Source: Dirofilaria immitis (Eukaryota > Nematoda > Chromadorea > Rhabditida > Onchocercidae). Taken from it: 64,000 nucleotides of DNA. Where the stretch lies: the NCBI GenBank assembly GCA_024305405.1, contig JAKNDB010000104.1, positions 1,178,001 to 1,242,000 on the forward strand, read 5' to 3'. The position numbers and the translations under genes were made by a program. The stretch's first letter is position 1. Each line of letters begins with the position of its first letter. The notes below the pieces were generated by a model, which saw only the letters and a list, made by a program, of their open reading frames with translations, was not told where the DNA came from and did not search any database. Shown one piece after another: positions 52,663-64,000 of the stretch.

Positions 52663-53898
52663 ATGAACTTCATAGCAGACGGTCGATCGTGTAGTTTTCT
52701 AATTGCACTGTTCGCAATTAATTCCATCGTCTATTCATATTCAGTGCCACGACAAAAATCTTATCATCAGGTAGTTATAAAATTTATTATTGCTTTACCA
52801 CATCCATTACCTATTATGACTGTAATCTTTTAAATAGTAGACAACTTTTAATTTTAATTTTTGTTAAAATGTCTGATAAAATAATGCTTTTATCATTTGC
52901 TGAGGAAATTAAATAAGTGCAATGATGCATATTCATAAACAATCTGAGTGGTATCTTTCTTTTGAGATTATCTCCGAATAAAGCAATTTAATTTTTTAAT
53001 CACTAATAATTCTTTGTAACATTTGAATATAAAATTGAAACAACATTGGCATTATTTAGGAATAAAATATGCATTTTCATGCATCGCCTCTGATTAATTC
53101 GAATGAAAAAATAATAAAAAGATCAAAATGTTATCAAAATTTGAACTCCGTACCCTCATATATTTCTATTTAAAGGCTTTTTTTTCTTTTTCAAGGTAAT
53201 CAAATTTCAACTTTTTTCTTTCTTCACACATTATATATATGCATATATAAAAACAAGCGATAAATTCCATACGCCTATTTCGTTATTATCTTTTGAAAAT
53301 CACATCTATAAAGCATTCCATGACATCCTTCCTACTAGAATGACGGATATTTTTAAAAATATAAAGAAATTAAAGCGGATGAATCATTGATTTCATTATT
53401 TTTGACTTTCAAATTACCCTTTAGCCTTTTTCCATAAAACTTACCAAAAACAAATAGAAAGATACAGTTATTGAAAAATTTTGTTAATGATTTTTTTATA
53501 GCTCGATTTAATGATTAAACGATGTTTTCGTACAGTTTGCAGAGATTGGATACATGAATGCCATTGGTTTTGTGATCTGGCAAAAGGAAGGGTTCGTTTG
53601 TTTAATTCATATTATTAATTTTATAAGGTCGCTGTTTTATTCACTTCGAAAGAAGCAGAATAAACTTTTCTTAAGATATATCTTTTATGGCTTCATTCAC
53701 TTCTCTTTTGAGTCATTTCCTGATTCCTTTATAATCCTGATTTGATAAGTTTCCTAACACTAATCTGATAAGATGGTGATTATCAGTTCATTCCATATCT
53801 CTAAATTTGTTTCTTTTTTTTTCCAGCCGTTGTACGACAGATGCATGGAATGTCTGAGTTGGAGAGGAAAACATTGCTACGAATGTTTCGATCTCTGA
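52663..53898 (+). CDS. Small cysteine-rich secreted peptide, family unknown
   Basis: Three exons, 52663-52770, 53536-53591 and 53827-53898, have good GT..AG borders and encode about 78 residues. The N-terminus is a typical secretion signal (SCSFLIALFAINSIVYSYS) followed by a short basic stretch VPRQKSYHQ. The last exon carries two close CxxC pairs (RCMEC…KHCYEC) with spacing C-x2-C-x7-C-x2-C. The second and third exons are out of phase by one base at a GGG run (53590-53592), the same kind of loss seen in neighbouring genes. After the stop, another frame stays open to 54018 and adds four more cysteines (NCKYYTNC, FCDECSLKF), so a second lost base near 53893 could give a longer eight-cysteine protein. 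It may be a neuropeptide or an excretory-secretory peptide; no family is recognised. Confidence 0.5.
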
Positions 53899-56800
53899 TA
53901 TATTTCTATTTTTGCACTGCAAAAATTAATTCATTGCATAATTGTAAATATTATACGAATTGTACTGTTACACAGCCAAGTGAAGACTTCTGTGATGAAT
54001 GTTCATTAAAATTCTGATCTGTGATTAAAATGAAATTCGACGGACTGAAGTAACCAACGTATCGAACTCTATTAAAATATTTTTAAAATTAAAAAAAAAT
54101 TTAAAAATTGTATTTGTTTCTCTTCACAAATATCATCAAAATATAAACTATTGAAAGAGTAATTCTTTCATTTGAAATACGCTAGTTATTCATCATCATC
54201 GCTAATTTCTATTTCGTATTTTCTAATTAGTCAGTAATAAGTAAAGGAACTTTTCATGATATTCTTGATAACAATGATCTTCTAAGCAATAAAATACTAA
54301 AGATAAATTGAAATGTTAATAATATCTTTTAAATGATAATTGGCTTATTCTATTTTATCTTCCTATTTTCTGTAAATGATAACTTGCATTATCTAACATT
54401 CCGTTAAGACTACTAAATTTGACAGAGAATAGAAGTTAATTTCTGTATATTGCTGATCATTTAAATCATATCGTAATTGAGATATGAAATTAAATAAGAA
54501 AATTTTAAGAGTTAAGTATTCATAAAATATACTTCACTGAAAGTATAAATTTGTGATCCAAATTAACAATCATATCAATGGCATGAAATATTTTTCCTAG
54601 GTAGTAAAACAGAAATCAAAAGAAACGAAATCATAAATTTATTATAAAAATCAAATTTTATTCCAACTGTCGTTATTATCTTGTATCATAATAATTAATC
54701 GTATTGCTCATTTATTCTAAGTAATAAAAGGGATAATACTGATAAAAATACAGCATTATCACTGTTATAGACATAGTGATAAAGATATGGAATAATATCA
54801 GTTGTATATGCCATAGCACATCATATGATTGCTGCAATCTGTATAACTAATATTATAATATTGATAACAGAAAACTATATCCTTGATAGATAATACTGGT
54901 ATACTGAAAGTAATACTATCGATAAGTGATCGATTACTTTACAATGAGCAATTATTGATGAATAAAAAAGAATTCGATACTTGTATAATTGCATGGGTAT
55001 ATTGAAGCATTTTTGGATATGTTCTAAATAACGGAATCGTAAAATTTTGTTGCAAAAGAATATTTAATTAAAGAGAATATGTGATGAAAGTTAATTTAAA
55101 TAAAAAGAAGGGAAGAAGAATATATGAAAAGGGAAGTAGTCATTTTATAGAATTAAAATAATTGTTTATTCTTATGATTTGTCCACTTTAACAAAGTTTC
55201 ACATTATTGTAATATTATGATAATTCGAAAACTATTATCCCTTTATGCATTCATCAAATATTTAAGAAACTATTTAATTTTATTATAATGGTTCGAACTG
55301 AACATAAACGAATATTAAATACATTACCTTTTCAGAAATGACATAGGAATATGATGAAGAGATTAGAAAAGAAACGAAGATTTTTTAACTTTATTAAAAT
55401 AATACTTGCAGGAAAAGCGATTTTGTATTATTTGTTTGGTATACTGTGGAGAAAACTGAAGAACTTTTTTCTTTAAATTTTTACCACATATACTGCATCT
55501 GAAAGGTTTTTCACCTATATGTATCCGATTATGATTGATTAAAGCTACATGCAAGGATTTTGTTTAAGAAAACTAATTTCATCAAATTATTGGTAAGATT
55601 CCTGTAGAAATCATAAAATGATGTCAGAATAAGAGATTAATCAATGAAACAGTTGATTTCTAGACAAAATTGATCGATTCAATAAGAAATATTATCAATT
55701 TTTACATACAGTTATATGATTAAATGATTAAAGATTATTTTTCAAATTGTGAAATTTAAGAAATAATTAAGAATTATTGATTTTAATTGTAGTGATAAGA
55801 ATAGAATAGATGCAATGAAAATTTGTTATATGCAAAATAATGCAAGTATTATCAAACTGCATGAATAGATGAAATAGGAGGATAAAGAATAATAAATAAT
55901 ATAAATGAGTCATTGAAGAAACATACTAAAATCCAGTGGTTCAAATTGAACAATTATTATGAAAATGTTGTATATTTTATTCTTACAATAAAGTAATAAA
56001 TTAAAGGATGAATGATTTGTTTTTTTGCTCTTCAATCTTCTAATTTCTTGAAAATATTCACATTTCATATCAATTCTAAATTGTCAAATTATTATTTTTA
56101 ATTTCTCGAATAATCAAGTCAAAAATAGTATGCGTTTTTGTGTGAAGCAGAACGAAATAATAGTATATGGTAGATGTATCAGTGAATCGATTGACTATTC
56201 CAGCCGTGATAATTATTTTTCATTGACGACTCTGATAACTTATCCCATTGATGTTCATTATTTCTATTATTTTACCGTTTTTTTTTGTTTCAATATCAGT
56301 TATTCAATTTTACACTTTTCCTTTCAAAAAAAAAGTTAATATTTGTAATTTTGTATTCGTAATTTTTAATCAAAAATGAGTAAAATTAATGTTCAGAAGC
56401 CATCTTTTACGAATTGTTTTTCAAAATACATATATGGAATTTATATTTTTGTTCTTAGGTCTTCTGAATTGGATTTCTGAATTGTTAAATTCAGAAATCT
56501 TCTCACTTCTAATTTTCGTTACTTATCAAATTCTTTCACCGATTCCAGCTGAATAAATGGACGTCAAAGATGATTATGAAACATTATGTAGCAAGAAAAG
56601 GCAAGTAAAGTAAACACTAATTTTAGGTTTGCAAAATTATTTCGCATTTGATAACATTCATTAGTTATTCTTAATAGAAATTTTGATTCCATCATCAAAC
56701 GCTTGGATAGGGGTTTATTTGAAACAATTGTTTATTTATTTTCTGACGACATAATTAGAATATCCTCTTTCGTCCTTCCTCCTTCTTTCCTTTTTCCTCC

Positions 56801-59800
56801 TTCCAGATTTCTTCATTTATATTATTAGATAATTTCCTAAACTTCAATCTCTTTTTTCATAAACTTTCAAATCTCTTTTTAATTCTAATCGCTAGTTTTT
56901 CTAATAGTAAAATGTAATAAATTTTGGAAAAGCATGTGATATTAATAAAAATGACTTACATATATTACAATAAAATATGAAGAATTTAATAAATTCGGTA
57001 ATGTCATCTTTTGCATATTGAAGTACTCATTAATTAATTACTTCTTATTTCTTCCTTCAATCAAACAAAATGATTTCAACAATTCACGAATAAATTTAGA
57101 AAACTCTTTTAATTTAAGCTAAAGCATTACGATTAACACTTCCGAAGCATAGAAGCAAATTTATCTAATAATATAGTTTGATAGAAATTCATTTTACAAT
57201 GATCGACCGCATAATATTTATTGATTTCAGTGAACGACTATTGAATGATTTCCTAAAATCTAATGAAAACGAAAATTTAATGAATTATTACTTCTTCGTC
57301 ATTATAATTAATATATGCAAGTGAAAATGATGGTATAGATGTTTTTAATATGCAAAAATAGCTTCTCAGAATTCACTTGTTTCATAATCTTGTACTATGA
57401 TTTTTTTTTTCATTTTTGACTAAATAAATGAAAGAATATTACAAAAACATAACTAATTTTATTGGTAGAAAGAATTAAAAACGAAAAAATTTTTTTAATT
57501 GATCTGTTCGCGTTATCTTGACAGGTATATTAAGGTAATTCAATCATCAGCACTATGGAAATAATTATTTATATATTAATATTATGTTTCAGCACCCATA
57601 TTTTGATTGCATTCATTTCCACTTGGATTTTTAAAATTATTGCATGCTATATTTGATTAGATTATATTGTTTTAAAAATTATTTCGAATTAATTAAAATT
57701 ATTACAAACTGAAATTTAAATTGATATCAGTATTTGCCAAAAAGTAGTAAATAATAATAGGAAGGAATAACCAGTTTTCTTTTTAGGTATGCTTTATAAT
57801 TCTATACTAAATAAATTATCATGATTATATAAATGTATCGAAGAAATATCACTTATCGCAAATGATTTTTATATTTTTTCTTTCGCAATATAAATAAGCA
57901 ACTTTCTGATCAATTTTTGTTATTTGATCTCATAAAATATCATTTATCAATTATTTCTATGAAAAGATTTTTTTAATTTGAATTAATAGCTCATTTGGGA
58001 GATAAATAAAACTAAAAGATATCAAAATAAAAGTAGATAATATCTGAACGAAGTTAGATAAAACAAAAAATATAGATAAGCTGATTGATGTGAATGATAA
58101 TAGATTTGGAATTATAAAAAATAGAAATATGGAATTTTGCAATAGATGAGCAAAACTGAAGAACGATAAAAGATATGTGATTCGATATTTGCAACCAAAA
58201 AATCATTCAACACAAATAACTTTCCGACGATAAAATTGTTGGTGCTAGATGAAGCGATGGACGATACGGGCCAATCTATTCGACAATGCAAGATTGGTTT
58301 AGAAATATTATATTTGAGTTAATTAACTTAAATAATTGAAGTGGAAAAAGTCTCTGTAAAATAGCAGAAGGAACTAAGAAATTTATAGACAAATTGATCA
58401 GAGCCATAATCAATAGCTTATATGATGTTAATTTACAAGTTTTTTTTCAGCTGATATGCTCATTAATTTTTTATAAAAACTAGCAAAATAATGGTGCTGG
58501 AAAGGCTTAATTATTTTGAAAATAAGTAACATTTCATTTGAGATTTCATTCTTAATATCTCGCTCTATAGAAACTAGAACTAACATTTCAGCAATTTTTA
58601 GATTATTTTCGGAGAAGACTGATCAAATAGAAGATTTGATAGTATATTATTATTATTATTATTGCAGATTAGCAAACTAGCTTGATATTATGATATTGAT
58701 TTTTCAATTATGTGCATACATGAAAATGATGATGAACTTAAAATAAATGATACACAACTCAATTACATGATAAATATTGATTTTTGTCATTCTTACAGTA
58801 AATTGCTCTATGATCTCGTCAAAAAAATTTCTCATGAGATTGGTTGCCTAATTTTTTTTAAATCTTAGTTTCCATCACTTGGATGATATCTTTTCAATAG
58901 CATGTACTTCTGTATTACAACATTCATGTAATTATGTATGTCACACTGAAATCTGAACTGGAGAAGTATCAGCTCTATTCGAAAGCTGAAAAACATGAAT
59001 TCTAAATTTCATTATTTTTTAAGAATCTGTTTCACATATATGTCATTTATTTGCTAGTTGTTTTTTAATTTAAATGTATTCACTTGGTACTTACAATAAA
59101 TACTTCTTCTTTCCATTGTGAAATTTCTTGATCCAAAAAAGTCCCAAATAAACATAACTCACTAATATATTGATATTTATAATTCATCGTTTGATTTCAT
59201 GAAGTACTACAAACAAAAGTGTTTGCGATTATTTTTCTTAATTTTTTTAGCGCAATATTTGTGAATTAGTTATGTACAGCGAAATTAGTTATGTAACAAT
59301 ATTAGTTACGTCTCGATCAGTCATTTATTATAAATTTGATTTTTCATAGTTTTATAAATAAATTTATTAATCAAAATTTGATTTACAATCATAATTCATA
59401 ATTATAGTTGGTTAAGTTTTGATGCATACTTAGCTCTGAATCATTCTGGTATTCTCTTAATATTTTTACGTAATGAGATCTATGAAAAAGATAGTCAGAA
59501 ATACCGATAATTAAGTGCAGGAGCATAAAGAAGCCAATAGGTTAAGATAGGCTGATAGCGAATAACCTATAACCTATTACAGTCGAGAGGCATACATAAG
59601 CATGTCCGCAAAGTCAATTATAATTCAGTACTGCACTTTTTCCATTATCATATCATGAATTAGAAAAAATGAAAGAAAATAAGAATTTTACGGAATATTT
59701 GAAATTTTCATGAACTTCATATTCGCCGATCGCTTTGGGACGAGCTAAAAGAGATATAAATTTACTTTTTATTACATGTTTATGCTTTAATTTACAATTT

Positions 59801-60048
59801 TCTAATGACAGTATATAAACTCGAGATACTGAGGCTAATGATAATGAGAAAGATATGAGAATTTATGTTATGCTATAATATATCAAGATAATCAACGGAA
59901 GATGGATGATGAATTTAAAAAAATATAAATGATATTTGGAGACATGAACATTCAGTTTTGGAAATTATCATTGTGCTAACAAATGTAAATGAAAGATATA
60001 AAGATATAGAAACGATCAAAAAAATGAACTCTTTATTTATATTAGGAG
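53899..60048. other. Gene-poor 6-kb region
   Basis: Very AT-rich, including an ATT trinucleotide run near 58645-58664. Apart from the C2H2 finger segment at 55363-55557, no exon is convincing. An ATG at 56559 opens a 16-codon segment ending at a GTAAAG donor (MDVKDDYETLCSKKRQ), but no partner exon was found. Confidence 0.45.
55363..55557 (-). CDS. Orphan C2H2 zinc-finger exon or remnant
   Basis: The complement encodes the end of one C2H2 finger, a classic linker and the start of the next: LHVALINHNRIHIGEKPFRC then CSICGK. HxxxH with the IGEKPF linker is characteristic of Krueppel-type tandem fingers. The second finger is incomplete: after CGK the sequence loses the finger pattern, although adding one base to the A run (55480 area) gives CGKKFKEK. 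An in-frame stop lies just upstream and no acceptor fits, and no further fingers were found within several kilobases. This may be a decayed gene, or one exon of a gene with long introns. Confidence 0.45.
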   Translation of the reverse strand, partial: SLHVALINHNRIHIGEKPFRCSICGKNLKKKVLQFSPQYTKQIIQNRFSCKYYFNKVKKSSFLF

Positions 60049-62558
<2,510 letters not shown>

Positions 62559-64000
62559 TTAAATTTATAAGATATGAATTCCATTACTATTTCTATTCTA
62601 AATAACTATATTTGTAAATTATTCAATTTATATTTTTGATCTTATTTTAAATTCCAATGTTTCATGTTTTTATTTTGCAAGTTTTATAAGAAAAAACATA
62701 TTGTAAACAATATTCTGTTAATACAAAATGACGTTCAAGCCATAATAGACTTTGGTAGATGCACTTGTTATAGTTAATGGTGAAGCAATATCTCACATAG
62801 TATAATTGAAATTCGGCAATACTGATAATTTTAGTAGTCCCAGGAACCAATTCTTTATTCTTTTTTGAACGGATTATTTATTCAACAGGAATATGTTTTT
62901 GGTAATATTTTGGTAGAAAGGTCGAGGGTCAATTAAAGACATTGCTCATGAGATGAATGAAATAGCTATCAATAAATTCTTTGCCCTAGAATATTCTCTG
63001 AAAATATTATGTTTCCATATAATATGATTCTAATCATTTGCAATGATCTGTCCAATTGCCAATAATCCCAGATTAAGTTCCAACTGTCCATCTGCTTGGT
63101 CCTCTCTCGACATGTTATCCTAAAAATTTACAGTTTTTGTCGGTATTGATTTCTGTCTTATCTTTCAACTCTTGCGAGTAGTTTTTGCTTCTAAAAATTC
63201 GCTAAAAGAAAACGAAATTGAAGAAAAAAAATCAAGCTAGCTAAATCTGAATCCCTTGCATATTAAAAGCTCGTTTGTATGAAATTCAGATTAATTATAT
63301 CGAAAAATTTTTATCTGACATGATATGAATGTGATATGGATGAAACTTTTAAACAAGACCCTTTGAAAGGTCAATTATTGTAATTATTCGCTATTTGATA
63401 GAACTTGGAATGAAGATCAAATACTTTTTTTCGTTTATAATTCACTACTCTTTCATAGAACTGGCAAGAATATAACTTCTACTTAATATTCTTTTTGTTC
63501 TTTAAACAAATAAGATTCTTTTGGAATGCTCACGAACACATGGTTTATTTGCGTTTAAACAAACAAACAACTTGATCGAATAGTTTTCTATCAAATCTCA
63601 ATCGATATGCAAAATCCTTTCTCACTTTTTGTAGTTATCGTTTTCATAGCAAAGATAAGTAGTGTAACTAAAATGGAAAAACAAATCTTGCTATTTTCCT
63701 TGAACGATACGAATCGCAGTAAAATCAAATGAATTGGAAGTCATCCATTCCAATGTCAACATCCAATAATGTACTTCTAGAAACCGGAATATTACTCGCT
63801 AACAGAATAAAATGATCTGGCGGCATATCAGATAAGTCTCATTTGTAATTTAATATGAAGTTCCATAAGACTAATTAATGTTTCGAGAAATAAGTTGAGG
63901 AGATTTGAGTGTCGATTTCATTCACGAATGATTTTCATTTATCTCAAATAAACAAGACTATGATTTTTCTTTAGACATGTAATTATGTGAATAGAATACT
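62559..64000. other. Right-end region, mostly noncoding
   Basis: No clear gene. One short minus-strand segment (63030-63119) looks like a last exon and is listed separately. The rest is AT-rich. Confidence 0.4.
63030..63119 (-). CDS. Possible terminal exon of a minus-strand gene
   Basis: After the acceptor TTTTTAG at 63122-63120 (complement), 29 codons run in phase 0 to TAG at 63032-63030. The peptide (DNMSREDQADGQLELNLGLL, then AIGQIIAND) is well mixed and unlike background translations. No upstream exon was identified before the right edge, so the gene, if real, probably starts beyond the window. Family unknown. Confidence 0.28.
   Translation of the reverse strand, partial: DNMSREDQADGQLELNLGLLAIGQIIAND

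Noticed and set aside
57957..58142. Hydrophobic minus-strand open frame
   Set aside because: Low-complexity Phe/Leu/Ser/Ile composition is expected from AT-rich noncoding DNA; no splice or start context.

Overview
The window looks like nuclear DNA of a parasitic nematode, most likely a filarial worm (Onchocercidae-like). It is very AT-rich. The genes are split into short exons by introns of about 60 to over 700 bases with GT..AG ends and TTTTCAG/TTTTAG-type acceptors. Gene content is metazoan, and several families are typical of nematodes. No bacterial operon, CRISPR array, phage or Wolbachia-like segment was seen, and no tRNA or rRNA gene was recognised by eye.

Layout, left to right: the end of an unidentified minus-strand gene (1-221); a retinol-dehydrogenase-like SDR (minus, 3859-7008); a largely empty 4 kb ending in a GC-rich promoter island (about 10841-11240); a PHF14-like chromatin reader with three PHD modules (plus, 11054-17960); SDHAF3, a mitochondrial complex II assembly factor (plus, 19359-20785); an RWD + CHY zinc-finger protein (minus, 23625-28868); EXOSC6/MTR3, an exosome ring subunit (minus, 29510-30893); a decayed nuclear copy of mitochondrial cox1 (about 32968-33630); a divergent nine-cysteine TGF-beta-like ligand (plus, 33990-35702); a DC-STAMP/SPE-42-like sperm-egg fusion membrane protein with a C-terminal RING (plus, 36736-42605); a second TGF-beta-like ligand, paralogous to the first (plus, 43270-45139); a gene-poor 7.5 kb with one possible exon pair; a small cysteine-rich secreted peptide (plus, 52663-53898); an orphan C2H2 finger exon (minus, about 55363-55557); and a TTBK/CK1-family kinase (plus, 60049-62558). 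A short minus-strand exon may lie at 63030-63119.

Two observations stand out. First, many conserved exons read correctly only if one base is missing, usually from a short homopolymer. At least 14 such sites lie across SDR, PHF14, EXOSC6, CHY, DCST, one TGF-beta gene and the small peptide gene, while SDHAF3 and the kinase are clean. This looks more like under-called homopolymers in the assembly than independent decay of every gene, and it will break automatic gene models. Second, two fast-diverging secreted TGF-beta-superfamily ligands with the same intron positions sit in tandem on either side of a gamete-fusion gene.

The neighbours do not form one pathway. PHF14 acts in chromatin, SDHAF3 in mitochondria, EXOSC6 in RNA decay, and the TGF-beta/DCST/kinase block is plausibly extracellular signalling and reproduction. 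Exon borders were placed by hand from splice signals and phase, so individual borders may be off by a few bases.
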